DNA from: Alphaproteobacteria bacterium
GTDB lineage: Bacteria > Pseudomonadota > Alphaproteobacteria > ATCC43930 > CGMCC-115725
NCBI GenBank assembly: GCA_021325525.1
Contig: JAJPHB010000046.1
Coordinates: 1 to 62,679 of the forward strand
Length of the DNA: 62,679 nt
Reading direction: 5' to 3'
A program made the position numbers and the translations under genes. Positions 16,470-25,256 of this stretch are shown here, piece by piece. Position 1 is the first letter of the stretch. Each line of letters opens with the position of its first letter. The notes under the pieces were generated by a model, which was not told the origin of the DNA, made no database searches, and saw only the letters and a list, made by a program, of their open reading frames with translations.

Positions 16470-17453
16470 TCAGAGTCCCATAATCGGCCGCGGCCGGTAG
16501 GGGCTTTCGAGGGATTCCGCCTCTTCCGCGGTGAGCTGCAGCGCGACCGCGGCGGTGGCGTCGTCGATCTGCTCGAGCCGGGTCGCCCCGATGACCGGGG
16601 CTGCGAGGCCGGGCTGGCGCAGCAGCCAGGCGAGCGCCACTTGCGCCGGCTTGACGCCGCGCGCCTTCGCCAGCGCGACGACGCGGTCGACGATGGCGAA
16701 GCTCTGCTCGTCGCGATAGACATCGGCGCGCTTGTCCTCGCGCGCCCGCTCGGTGGCGCCGCCGCCCGCCCGGTCGCGCGTCCCGGAAAGGACGCCGCGC
16801 GCCAAAGGGCTGTAAGGCGTGAGGCCGACGCCCTCGGCGCGGCAGAACGGGATCATCTCGCGCTCTTCCTCGCGATAGAGGAGATTGTAGAGATTCTGCA
16901 TGGCGATGAAGGGTGCGAGCCCGTGCGCGCGGGCGAAGAGCTGGAGGCGGGCGAATTGCGTCGCCAGCATGCTGGAGGCGCCGATATAGCGCGCCTTGCC
17001 GGAACGGACGATCGCATCGAGCGCGCTCATGACCTCCTCGATCGGCGTCAGGGGATCGAAGCGGTGGATGAGGTAGAGATCGACATAGTCGGTCTTGAGG
17101 CGGCGGAGGCTCGCATCGATGCTCGCCAGCACATGCTTGCGGCCGAGCCCCGACCGGTTCGGCGCGTCGGCCATGGGCAGGCCGACCTTGGTCGCAATGA
17201 CGAGGTCGTGACGGGGCGCGGCGCCGATGAGGCAGGTCCCCATCACGTCTTCGCTCACCCCGTCATTATAGACATCGGCTGTGTCGAAGAAGTTGATGCC
17301 GCGATCGAGCGCGCGGTGAAAAAACGGCCGGCTCGCCGCCGCGTCGAAGGGCGCCCAGCTCCGCTTGTCCTTGGCGCCCCAGGAGTTGCCGCCGAGACAG
17401 ATGCGGCTGACTTTGAGGCCGGAACGGCCGAGCTCGGTATACTGCATTTCCAT
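16470..17453 (-). CDS. Aldo/keto reductase
   Basis: 327-aa NADPH-dependent oxidoreductase of the YajO/Tas-type aldo/keto reductase branch. The catalytic tetrad is visible: D57 and Y62 (FDTADVYNDG), K89 (ATKVG) and H130 (YLIHRFD). The family's GLGR segment and the C-terminal cofactor-binding stretch PVIGATRLEQI are present, so it should be active. Length is normal. The gene is divergent from hutD, with 127 bases between. Physiological carbonyl substrate unknown. Confidence 0.92.
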   Translation of the reverse strand: MEMQYTELGRSGLKVSRICLGGNSWGAKDKRSWAPFDAAASRPFFHRALDRGINFFDTADVYNDGVSEDVMGTCLIGAAPRHDLVIATKVGLPMADAPNRSGLGRKHVLASIDASLRRLKTDYVDLYLIHRFDPLTPIEEVMSALDAIVRSGKARYIGASSMLATQFARLQLFARAHGLAPFIAMQNLYNLLYREEEREMIPFCRAEGVGLTPYSPLARGVLSGTRDRAGGGATERAREDKRADVYRDEQSFAIVDRVVALAKARGVKPAQVALAWLLRQPGLAAPVIGATRLEQIDDATAAVALQLTAEEAESLESPYRPRPIMGL

Positions 17454-17580
17454 TTCCCCCTCGCATTGACGACCGACGGAGCCCGGCCAAGAATGGCGCC
17501 TGCCGTCGCGGTGCTCGCGCGCTATCTACCCGCGCGGCAACCGGCGAGGCAAGGCCGGGCTTCCGATCCGACGAGGCTGG

Positions 17581-18183
17581 ATGATGGCGCGAGCGACCCT
17601 GATCGAACCCGCGCGGTATCGCGTCATGCCGTGGCGCAACGGCCAGGGCAGCACGGCCGAGATCGCGATCGAGCCGGGCGAGGCCGGGCGCTTCCGCTGG
17701 CGCCTCAGCCTCGCCGATGTGGCGCAATCCGGCCCCTTTTCCGATTTCGCCGGCTACGAGCGGATCATCGCGCTCGCCTCGGGCGCCGGCATGCGCCTCG
17801 AAATCGCCGGCCGCGCCCCCGCCATCCTCGATACCGGGTCGGAGCCCTATGCCTTTCCGGGCGAGGCGACGGCGCAATGCACGCTGCTCGCGGGTCCGGT
17901 GCGCGACCTCAACCTCATCTATGACCGCGCCGCCTGCCGGGGAACGCTTGCGGCGCTTCGCTTCGCCGGCGCGCCCTTGCGTCCGACGCTCGCCACCAGC
18001 ATCGCGCTTCTTCATGCGGCTCAAGGCGCGCTCGAGGTCGAGGTGGCGAGCGGCGAGCGCCTCGTCCTTCCCGAAGGGGCAACGCTGCGCATCGACGAAC
18101 CCGAAGGGGCGCCGACGGTTCGCGGCGCGGCGGGTGCCCGCGCCTTCCTCGCCCTCGTCTCGGCACGCGACGCGACGTCTTGA
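17581..18183 (+). CDS. hutD: HutD/Ves family cupin protein
   Basis: 200-aa protein of the HutD/Ves family. It begins with the family signature (RYRVMPWRNGQGSTAEIAI, residues 12-30) and FRWRLSLADVAQSGPFSDF. HutD proteins have a bicupin-like fold and are thought to help balance histidine utilisation, perhaps by binding formylglutamate or urocanate. No hut genes are near it here, so its partner pathway must lie elsewhere. Two adjacent ATG codons (17581 and 17584) are both possible starts. Confidence 0.85.
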   Translation: MMARATLIEPARYRVMPWRNGQGSTAEIAIEPGEAGRFRWRLSLADVAQSGPFSDFAGYERIIALASGAGMRLEIAGRAPAILDTGSEPYAFPGEATAQCTLLAGPVRDLNLIYDRAACRGTLAALRFAGAPLRPTLATSIALLHAAQGALEVEVASGERLVLPEGATLRIDEPEGAPTVRGAAGARAFLALVSARDATS

Positions 18184-18288
18184 ACGGGGTTGTGAGCCGG
18201 CTCACTGCGGGCGCGGCATCGCATGACGTAGTCTCGGCCAGGCTTAGCTGGAGGATTCACTCGCTGAGTCTTCTCGGGAGAGAGTGCC

Positions 18289-18501
18289 ATGCGAGGCGTC
18301 ATAGCGGCTGCGGCGGCGACCGCGATCCTTCTTCTCATCGGCTTCGCGACTGCATCGCTGCCCAGAGGCGAAGCGGGGCGCGTCGCGTCGCAACGCGAGG
18401 AGCAGGCCGTGAACGCGCGTTTCGCGATCAAGTTCTGCTACAGCCAATACAAGTCGCAGACCGACATCAGCCGCTGCCTGCTGCGCAATACCGGGTCGTG
18501 A
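18289..18501 (+). CDS. Small secreted or membrane-anchored protein (70 aa)
   Basis: 70-aa protein with an N-terminal hydrophobic helix (VIAAAAATAILLLIGFATAS), cleavable or anchoring, and a short polar domain with two cysteines (FCYSQYKSQTDISRCLL) that could form a disulfide in the periplasm. A good ribosome site (GGGAGAGAG) lies 5 bases upstream of the ATG. No known family recognised. It sits alone between hutD and the convergent Rieske gene. Confidence 0.6.
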   Translation: MRGVIAAAAATAILLLIGFATASLPRGEAGRVASQREEQAVNARFAIKFCYSQYKSQTDISRCLLRNTGS

Positions 18502-18525
18502 GCCAGCGACGGGCGGCGCCAGAGG

Positions 18526-19818
18526 TCACGAAATCTCGCGCAGGTACCAGGCGACGTAGCGCCGGGTATTGTGCTCCATGGGCGCGTAGGGGCCGGGCTC
18601 GTAATAGCGCGAGGCGACGCCGAGCTGGTTCTGCTCGATGATGCGCTTGTCGGCCTCGCTCGTCACCCGCCAGAGCCAGGTGAGGCGCTCACGGTCGTAG
18701 TCGACGCCCTCGCGCGCATCGCCGCGGACGAGCCAGATCACCTCGAGCGCGCAGCGCGCCGCCGTCTCCGCGATGAAGCGGTAGATGACGCCGTGATCGG
18801 GGTAGGCAAGGAGGAAGCTCGCGGGGCCGAGATGCACCGATGTGGCGCCGCCATCAGCGGCGGCGAAGCGCCCCATCAGCGGCGCCACGAGTGCCCCGTC
18901 GGCGCTCCCCGTCGCGACGCCGTCATAGAGCGCGTAGCGGAAGCCGTAGACCGCTTCCTCGCCCGTCTCGGAGCCGACCCAGTGGTTGTGCTCGGGGATA
19001 TCGATGCCGAGCGCGAGGCTCCGCTCGCGCATCCGCCGGTTCAGCGCTTCGATGCGCGGCGCCGGCTGTTCCAGCGCGTGCAGCCGCGAATATTCGGGAT
19101 GCGAGGGCGCGCAATGATAGCATTCGAGGTAGTTCTCGACGGCGAGCTTCCAATTGGCGGCGATGGCGTAGCGCTCGCGATGGGCGACGCGCGCTTGCGC
19201 CCAGCCATAGGGCCCGTAGCAGGAGCGGAGCGTCGCGTGGACATGGGAGAGTCCGAGCGGCTCCGCGGCGAAGGAGATGAAGACGAGGCCCTCGATGACG
19301 CTGATATGAACCTGCTTCAGCGCGTGCGCGGCGGCATCGAAGCCGGGCGGCATGTGCCGCGCCGAGCGGAGGCTGCCGTCGAGGCCGTAGGTCCAGCCAT
19401 GATAGGGGCAGACGAGGTCCTTGCCATGCCCGCTCTCGGCGCTGCAGAGGCGCGAGCCGCGATGGCGGCAGACATTGGCGAAGGCGCGGAGCGCGCCGTC
19501 CTCGCCGCGCAGGATGATGACGGATTCGGCGGCGACGTCCATGAGCATGTAGTCGCCGGGCCGCGCGAGGCTGCTCTCGTGGCCGGCGCAGAGCCAGTGG
19601 CGCAGGAGGAGGCGGTCGAGGTCGCGGGCAAAGAGGGCGGGGTCGCCGTAGAACTCCTGCGACAGCGAATGGCCGTCCCTCTGGCGCGCGATGAGCGCGG
19701 CGAAGGGATCGTCGCGGCGCCGGCCGTCCTCAGAGGTCCTTGGCGAGGCGGAGCGCGTCGTAGATGGCGGCGTGGATGTTGCGCGAGGCGACGGCGTCGC
19801 CGATGCGATAGAGGACAT
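18526..19818 (-). CDS. GbcA-like Rieske oxygenase alpha subunit
   Basis: Ring-hydroxylating-type oxygenase of the branch that N-demethylates glycine betaine, proline betaine or carnitine. The Rieske [2Fe-2S] ligands are C117, H119, C137 and H140 (CRHRG, CPYHGW). The mononuclear-iron motif ENYLECYHCAPSHPEY supplies H235 and H240. Homology begins near residue 36 (DDPFAALIAR), just past the end of the upstream flavoprotein gene. The only standard start is the ATG at 19818, which overlaps that gene by 89 bases, so the true start may be a rare codon nearer 19729. No GbcB-type reductase lies next to it. Activity on a quaternary amine is inferred from its neighbours. Confidence 0.82.
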   Translation of the reverse strand: MSSIASATPSPRATSTPPSTTRSASPRTSEDGRRRDDPFAALIARQRDGHSLSQEFYGDPALFARDLDRLLLRHWLCAGHESSLARPGDYMLMDVAAESVIILRGEDGALRAFANVCRHRGSRLCSAESGHGKDLVCPYHGWTYGLDGSLRSARHMPPGFDAAAHALKQVHISVIEGLVFISFAAEPLGLSHVHATLRSCYGPYGWAQARVAHRERYAIAANWKLAVENYLECYHCAPSHPEYSRLHALEQPAPRIEALNRRMRERSLALGIDIPEHNHWVGSETGEEAVYGFRYALYDGVATGSADGALVAPLMGRFAAADGGATSVHLGPASFLLAYPDHGVIYRFIAETAARCALEVIWLVRGDAREGVDYDRERLTWLWRVTSEADKRIIEQNQLGVASRYYEPGPYAPMEHNTRRYVAWYLREIS

Positions 19819-21772
19819 AGCGGCTCTCGGGGTTGCGGAGGAGGGTCTGCGGCCGGTTGGCGATGAGCGCGTCGTAATCGACCTCGCCGAGATTGCGCGA
19901 GCCCGGCTTCAGGGCGAAATAGAGCTCGTCCGCCGGTAGCGTCCCATGCTCCGCCACCACCTGGTCGACCTCGCGCTCGTGGCGCGACTTGTCGTACTCG
20001 TTGTAGAGCGTGGCGCGCAGGCGGTTGCCGGCCCGCGCCACTTTTTCGAGGCGGAGGTTGAGCGTGATCGTCGCCTGCCGGGCGGAGAGCGTCTTGAAAT
20101 AGGCGGGATAGTTGGTCCCGCCCACTTCCGGCCCGAGAATGCGCTCGGGCGTCACGATTTCGAGCCGGCTGCCCGCGGCGGCGATGAACTCGGCGATGGT
20201 GAGCCCCGCATCGGCGCCGTTGTCGTCGAAAAGGAGCACCGATTCGGCCGGCTTCGCCACGCCCGACAGAACGTCCCACGAGGTCGTCACCAGCTCCGCC
20301 CCGGCATCGAGGAAGGAGAGGTTCGGCACGCCGCCCGTCGCGATGAAGACGATGTCCGGCTCCTCGGCGAGCACGTCGCCCACCTCGGCATAGGTGTTGA
20401 AGCGGAAGCGGACGCCGTGGCGCGCCCCTTCGGCCTCGCGCCATTCGGCGATGCCGAGGATCTCGCGGCGGCGCGCGAGGCCGGCGGCGAGGCGGAGCTG
20501 GCCGCCCGGCTTGTCGGCCGCCTCGAAGAGCACGACCTCGTGGCCGCGCGCGGCGGCGACGCGCGCGGCTTCGAGCCCGCCCGGTCCGCCGCCCACGACG
20601 ACGACCTTGCGCCGCGGCCCCGACAAGCGCGCGATGACATGCGGCATCGTCGCCTCGCGGCCGGTCGCGGGATTGTGGATGCAGAGCGCTTCGCCGCCGA
20701 AATAGATGCGGTCGATGCAATAGCCCATGCCGACGCAGGGGCGGATCTCGGCCTCGCGCCCCTCGGCCACCTTGCGCGCGATATGCGGGTCGGCGATGTG
20801 GGCGCGCGTCATCCCGACCATGTCAAGCTTGCCGGTGGCGACCGCGTGCCGCGCCGTCGCCACGTCCTGAATGCGCGCCGCATGGAAGACCGGGAATTTC
20901 GTCGCGCTTCGGACGTCGCCCGCGAAGTCGAGATGCGGCGCCGAGCGCGTGCCCATGCCCGGGATCACATGCGAGAGCGCCTCGTCGGTCTCGATATGGC
21001 CGCGAATGACGTTGATGAAGTCGATCTGACCCGTCGCAGCGAGGCGCCGGGCGATGGCGATCCCTTCCTCGCGCGAGAGGCCGCGCTCCCAATCCTCGTC
21101 GCACACCATGCGGACGCCGAGGATGAAGGCGCTGCCGATGCGCGCGCGGATCGCGTCGATTACGGCGAGGACGAAGCGCAGGCGGTTGTCGAGGCTGCCG
21201 CCATAGGCGTCCGCGCGCCGGTTCGTCGCTGGCGACCAGAACTGGTCGGCGAGATGGCCGTAGCATTCGATCTCGATGCCGTCGAGCCCGGCGGCCCGGC
21301 AGCGCTCGGCGGCGGCGGCATAGTCCGCGACGATGCGGGCGATGTCCCAATCCTCGGCCGCCTTCGGAAAGGCGCGGTGCGCCGGCTCGCGCACGACGCT
21401 CGGCGCCACGACGGGCAGCCAGTCGCCGCGGCTCCACGAGGTGCGGCGGCCGAGATGGGTGATCTGGATCATGATCGCGGCGCCGTGCCCGTGGACCTCG
21501 TCGGCGAGCTCGGCGAGCCAGCGCACCACCTCGTCCTTGTAGAGGGTGATGTTGCCGAAGACCTGCGGGCTGTCCGGCGCCACCACGGACGAGCCGCCGA
21601 TCATGGTGAGGGCGATGCCGCCGCGTGCCTTCTCGCCGTGATAGAGGCGATAGCGCGCCTTCGGCATGCCGTCCTCGGTATAGGCCGGCTCGTGCGCCGT
21701 CGACATGAAGCGGTTGCGCAGGGTCAGATGCTTCAGCCGGAAAGGCTGCAACAGCGGGTCCGTCGCGCTCAT
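19730..21772 (-). CDS. DgcA-like FMN/FAD oxidoreductase (trimethylamine dehydrogenase family)
   Basis: 680-aa flavoprotein with an Old-Yellow-Enzyme TIM barrel (DPLLQPFRLKHLTLRNRF to about residue 335), a cluster-binding linker, and a dinucleotide-binding half (GGGPGG at 393-398). The linker carries only C346, C352 and C364; Met349 stands where trimethylamine dehydrogenase has its second cluster Cys. Length and sequence fit DgcA, which demethylates dimethylglycine in glycine betaine catabolism, and related betaine demethylases. I chose the ATG at 21772; an in-frame GTG lies at 21796. It is immediately upstream of, and overlaps, the Rieske gene. Confidence 0.82.
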   Translation of the reverse strand: MSATDPLLQPFRLKHLTLRNRFMSTAHEPAYTEDGMPKARYRLYHGEKARGGIALTMIGGSSVVAPDSPQVFGNITLYKDEVVRWLAELADEVHGHGAAIMIQITHLGRRTSWSRGDWLPVVAPSVVREPAHRAFPKAAEDWDIARIVADYAAAAERCRAAGLDGIEIECYGHLADQFWSPATNRRADAYGGSLDNRLRFVLAVIDAIRARIGSAFILGVRMVCDEDWERGLSREEGIAIARRLAATGQIDFINVIRGHIETDEALSHVIPGMGTRSAPHLDFAGDVRSATKFPVFHAARIQDVATARHAVATGKLDMVGMTRAHIADPHIARKVAEGREAEIRPCVGMGYCIDRIYFGGEALCIHNPATGREATMPHVIARLSGPRRKVVVVGGGPGGLEAARVAAARGHEVVLFEAADKPGGQLRLAAGLARRREILGIAEWREAEGARHGVRFRFNTYAEVGDVLAEEPDIVFIATGGVPNLSFLDAGAELVTTSWDVLSGVAKPAESVLLFDDNGADAGLTIAEFIAAAGSRLEIVTPERILGPEVGGTNYPAYFKTLSARQATITLNLRLEKVARAGNRLRATLYNEYDKSRHEREVDQVVAEHGTLPADELYFALKPGSRNLGEVDYDALIANRPQTLLRNPESRYVLYRIGDAVASRNIHAAIYDALRLAKDL

Positions 21773-21883
21773 CCTGCCGCCATTTCCCTTCGCCACTCGA
21801 TCAGGATTATCCTACTGAACGGGCCGCGCGCTGTAATCTGCGAAAAGCGCGGCGGACCCGGTCGGAAGAGGGGAGGTTCCGCC

Positions 21884-23131
21884 ATGCCTGGCTCCGGCAA
21901 TCTGCCACGCGACGCCGCGCCGCTTGCTCTCGACGTGCCGGCACGCCTTGCCGCCATCGACCAGAAGAAGCTGCGCGCCTACCGCCTTGAGCGCCTTCGC
22001 GCCGAGCTGCGCCGGCGCGACTATATGGGCTGCCTCCTCGGCGATCCGATCAACATCCGCTATGCGACGGGCAGCCGCAATCTCGGCATCTGGACGATGC
22101 ACGCGCCGAGCCGCTGGGCCTTCGTGCCGACGGAAGGGCCGGTCATCCTCTTCGAATTCACCAGCGCGAAGCACGTCAATGACGGCATCGAGACGATCGC
22201 CGAGATCCGGCCCTGCACGCCCTGGATCTATTTCCTCGCCGGCCCGCGCTGCGAGGAGAAGGCCGAGCTCTGGGCGGCGGAGATCGCCGATCTCGTGATG
22301 CATCATGGCGGCAACAACCGCCGCCTCGCCATCGACCGGCTGGAGCCGATGGGGGCGCAGCGCCTCGCGAAGCTCGGCATCGAGCTTCACGACGCGCAGG
22401 CCGCGATCGAAGACGCGCGCCTTGTCAAATCGGCCGAGGAGATCGCGGCGCTGCGGCTCTCGATGGCGGTGTGCGACGTCGCGATCCACCGCATGCGGGC
22501 GGCGCTGCGCCCCGGCATCACCGAGAACCAGCTCTGGGCCGTCCTTCACGAGGTCAACATCGCGCATGACGGCGAGTGGATCGAATCGCGCCTTCTCACC
22601 TCGGGCCCGCGCACCAATCCCTGGTTCCAGGAAAGCGGCAACCGCGTCATCGCCGCCGGCGACCTCGTCGCCTGCGACACCGACATGGTGGGGCCGCTCG
22701 GATACCTCGCCGACATCTCGCGGAGCTGGGTGTGCCCGGGCAAGAAGCCGAGCGACGAGCAGCGCCGCCTCTACGCCATCGCGCAGGAGCAGGTGGAGTT
22801 CAACATGGGCATCATCAAGCCTGGCCTCGGCTTCCGCGAATTCGCCGAAAAGTGCTGGCCGGTGCCCGAGGAATTCCTTCCCAACCGCTACATGATGATG
22901 GTGCACGGCGTCGGCCTCGTCGACGAGTATCCCAGCATCGCCTACGCCCGGGACTTCAAGGATTGGGGCTATGACGGCGTCTTCGCCGAGAACATGGTGG
23001 TCTCGGTCGAGAGCTATATCGGCGAGGTCGGCGGGCAGGAGGGCGTCAAGCTCGAGCAGGAGGTCCTCGTCACCGCGACCGGCGTCGAGCCGCTCTCGAA
23101 GGCGCCCTTCACGGATGCGCTCGTGGTGTGA
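21884..23131 (+). CDS. DddP-type M24 protein (candidate DMSP lyase)
   Basis: 415-aa M24 (creatinase/aminopeptidase P fold) protein. Hallmarks of the DMSP lyase DddP are present: DPINIRYATGSRN (54-66), GEWIESRLLTSGPRTNPWFQ (230-249) and HGVGLVDEYP. Metal ligands D265, D267, D277, H341, E376 and E391 and the catalytic-type Y336 and D347 all sit exactly 30 positions before the residues I recall for Ruegeria DddP (D295, D297, D307, H371, E406, E421, Y366, D377). This implies a gapless match through the active site. DddP splits dimethylsulfoniopropionate into DMS and acrylate. A different onium substrate is possible here. GGGGAGG precedes the ATG. Confidence 0.75.
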   Translation: MPGSGNLPRDAAPLALDVPARLAAIDQKKLRAYRLERLRAELRRRDYMGCLLGDPINIRYATGSRNLGIWTMHAPSRWAFVPTEGPVILFEFTSAKHVNDGIETIAEIRPCTPWIYFLAGPRCEEKAELWAAEIADLVMHHGGNNRRLAIDRLEPMGAQRLAKLGIELHDAQAAIEDARLVKSAEEIAALRLSMAVCDVAIHRMRAALRPGITENQLWAVLHEVNIAHDGEWIESRLLTSGPRTNPWFQESGNRVIAAGDLVACDTDMVGPLGYLADISRSWVCPGKKPSDEQRRLYAIAQEQVEFNMGIIKPGLGFREFAEKCWPVPEEFLPNRYMMMVHGVGLVDEYPSIAYARDFKDWGYDGVFAENMVVSVESYIGEVGGQEGVKLEQEVLVTATGVEPLSKAPFTDALVV

Positions 23132-23146
23132 GCGCGAGCCGGCCGG

Positions 23147-24667
23147 TCAGCTGACCCGCGGAAACCGGGCCGCGGCTTCGATGTCGTCGAGCTCGAGGTT
23201 GTTGCGGACATATTGCCGGCTGGCGTCGGTCTGCGGCTGGAAATCCCAGGGGCGATAGGCGCCCTCTCTGAGGGCGGCGGCGACGAGGTGGCGTCGGCGC
23301 TGGCTCTCGACGACGTCGCGATGAAGGCGCGGCAGATCCCAGCGCGCGGCGACTTCGCGGCGGAACGCCTCCAGGACCGGCCGCGCGCTCTCCTCGCCCG
23401 CGAGGTTGCGCAGCTCGTCGGGGCCGGAGGCGAGGTCGTAGAGCTGATCGGGATCGGCGGGGGAGTGAATGAATTTGTAGGGGCCGCGGCGGATCATGAC
23501 GATGGGCGCGACGGCGCCTTCGGCGAGGTATTCGCCGATCACCTCGTCATGCCCCTCCCTTCCTTCGAGATGCGGCAGGAGGCTGCGGCCGTCGGGCGGC
23601 GTCGCATAGCGGGGCTCGCCGGCCCCCGCCCCCAGCTCGGCCAAGGTCGGCAGCAGGTCGAGGAGCGAGACGGCGGCGGCGACGCGGCGCGGCTTGAAGC
23701 GGCGCGGCGCGGTGACGATGAGCGGGATGCGGCAGGCGCCCTCGAAGAAGCTCATCTTGTACCAGAGGTCGCGCTCGCCCAGCATGTCGCCGTGATCGGC
23801 CAGCACGATCACGATCGTCTCCTCGGCGAGCCCGCCCTCGGCAAGGCTGCGGCAGAGGAGGCCGAACTGGTCGTCGACGAAGGAGACGGCGCCGTAATAG
23901 GCGCGCCGTGCGTTGCGGATCTGCTGCTCCGTCACGGGCGTGCGGTCCATGGCGCAGACATGGCGCAGCCGCCGCGAATGCGGGTCGAGCCGGTCCGGCG
24001 GCAGGGTGACGCGCGGCAGGTCGATCTCGTCCTCGCGGTAGCGGTTCCAGTATTCGGCCGTGATGGCGTAGGGGTCGTGCGGATGCGTCAGCGAGACGAC
24101 GAGGCAGAAGGGCCGGCCGTCGCCGCCGCGCGCGATCTCGAAGAGCTTGCGGCGCGCGCTGAAGACGACGTCCTCGTCGAAATCGAGCTGGTTGCTGCGC
24201 ACGCATAGCCCCGCCTCGATGACGGAGCTCATATTGTGATACCAGCTCGGCCGCTCCTCGAAGCGCTCCCAATCGGGCGTCCAGCCGAAATCGGCCGGGT
24301 AGATGTCGGTCGTCAGCCGCTCCTCGAAGCCGTGGAGCTGGTCGGCGCCGCAGAAATGCATCTTGCCGGAAAGGATCGTGCGATAGCCGCTGCGCCGTAG
24401 GTAATGGGCGAAGGTCGGGATCTCCGAGGGAAATTCGGCGGCGTTGTCGAAGCCGCCTGTCTTCGACGGCAGCAGCCCCGAGAGGAAGGCATAGCGCGAG
24501 GGCGCGCAGAGCGGGCTGTTGCAATAGGCGGCATCGAAGACGACCCCGGAAGCGGCGAGCGCCTCGATATGGGGCGCGCGCGTCACCTTGTGCCCGTAGC
24601 AGGGCAGCGCCGCCGGGTTCATCTGGTCCGCCATCAGAATGAGAAAATTCGGCCGCTCCGCCGCCAT
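23147..24667 (-). CDS. betC: Choline-sulfatase
   Basis: 506-aa sulfatase hydrolysing choline-O-sulfate to choline and sulfate. The formylglycine site is C54-A-P-S-R58 within NSPLCAPSR, and the metal residues include D14/Q15 (LMADQMN) and LADHGDMLGE. Diagnostic BetC stretches are KMHFCGADQLHGFEERLT and ADFGWTPDWERF. The choline-sulfatase C-terminal domain is present, with WDFQPQTDASRQYVRNN near the end and a final ARFPRV. It needs a formylglycine-generating system encoded elsewhere. No betI, betA or betB is adjacent. It converges on the DddP-like gene and follows the HD oxygenase gene by 49 bases on the same strand. Confidence 0.93.
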   Translation of the reverse strand: MAAERPNFLILMADQMNPAALPCYGHKVTRAPHIEALAASGVVFDAAYCNSPLCAPSRYAFLSGLLPSKTGGFDNAAEFPSEIPTFAHYLRRSGYRTILSGKMHFCGADQLHGFEERLTTDIYPADFGWTPDWERFEERPSWYHNMSSVIEAGLCVRSNQLDFDEDVVFSARRKLFEIARGGDGRPFCLVVSLTHPHDPYAITAEYWNRYREDEIDLPRVTLPPDRLDPHSRRLRHVCAMDRTPVTEQQIRNARRAYYGAVSFVDDQFGLLCRSLAEGGLAEETIVIVLADHGDMLGERDLWYKMSFFEGACRIPLIVTAPRRFKPRRVAAAVSLLDLLPTLAELGAGAGEPRYATPPDGRSLLPHLEGREGHDEVIGEYLAEGAVAPIVMIRRGPYKFIHSPADPDQLYDLASGPDELRNLAGEESARPVLEAFRREVAARWDLPRLHRDVVESQRRRHLVAAALREGAYRPWDFQPQTDASRQYVRNNLELDDIEAAARFPRVS

Positions 24668-24716
24668 GCCTCGCGTCCCCCGCTTGCTCCGCCGCCCCGC
24701 CGCCTCTCTCGCCGTG

Positions 24717-25256
24717 TCAGCGGCGCGCGAGGCGCCGGATGCGCGCATGATAGAGGGGGAGAGGCGACACCTCGATTCCCGCGACCTTGCCGCGATCGTC
24801 CCAGCGGCGCAAGCGGATGGCGCGGTCGGCGAAGGGCAGGGCGGCGAATTCGGCTGCTTCGGACGCCGCCATCGGTCCGCCCTGCTGTTGCAGCGAATGT
24901 TGCGAGGGAAGGGAGAGCCGGCCGTGATATTCCGGCGTCGCCGTGCAGAGATAGCGCTTCGCCGCGACATGGAGGCGGACCGGCTCGCTGATCTCGGCCG
25001 GAAAGCGCGCCGCCAGCCAGGCGCCGCCGGCGCGGTCGTGATTGTGATAGCCGAAGCGGTCGTCCGGCTTCTCGATGAAATGCCCGATATCGTGGAGAAG
25101 CGCGGCGATGACGAACTCGTCGTCCGCGCCCTCCGCCGCCGCCAGCGCCGCCGTCTGGAGGCAATGCTCGGCGATCGTCACGCCCTCGCCATAGGTTTCG
25201 CCGCCGCGCGCCGCGAAGAGCGTTTCGATCTCCGCGACGAGATCCGCCGCCGTCAT
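24717..25256 (-). CDS. PhnZ/TmpB-like HD-domain oxygenase
   Basis: 179-aa HD-fold protein of the PhnZ group. These mixed-valent di-iron oxygenases cut the C-P bond of a 1-hydroxyphosphonate (PhnZ: to glycine and phosphate; TmpB: to glycine betaine and phosphate). E24 and H31 precede the HD motif by the same spacing as Glu27 and His34 of PhnZ. H55-D56 and H59 (LLHDIGH), H73, H96 with K100 (LHVAAKRYL) and D153 complete the iron and substrate set. It overlaps the upstream dioxygenase gene by four bases (ATGA), as expected for a two-step enzyme pair. A plain phosphohydrolase cannot be ruled out. Confidence 0.72.
   Translation of the reverse strand: MTAADLVAEIETLFAARGGETYGEGVTIAEHCLQTAALAAAEGADDEFVIAALLHDIGHFIEKPDDRFGYHNHDRAGGAWLAARFPAEISEPVRLHVAAKRYLCTATPEYHGRLSLPSQHSLQQQGGPMAASEAAEFAALPFADRAIRLRRWDDRGKVAGIEVSPLPLYHARIRRLARR

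Noticed and set aside
17581-18183. Histidine utilisation operon around hutD
   Set aside because: No hutH, hutU, hutI or hutG is near; hutD stands alone between an aldo/keto reductase and a small secreted protein.
19946-21883. Long plus-strand frame reaching into the M24 gene
   Set aside because: Only the part from ATG 21884 matches the M24 family and has a ribosome site. The upstream part is antisense to the DgcA-like gene.
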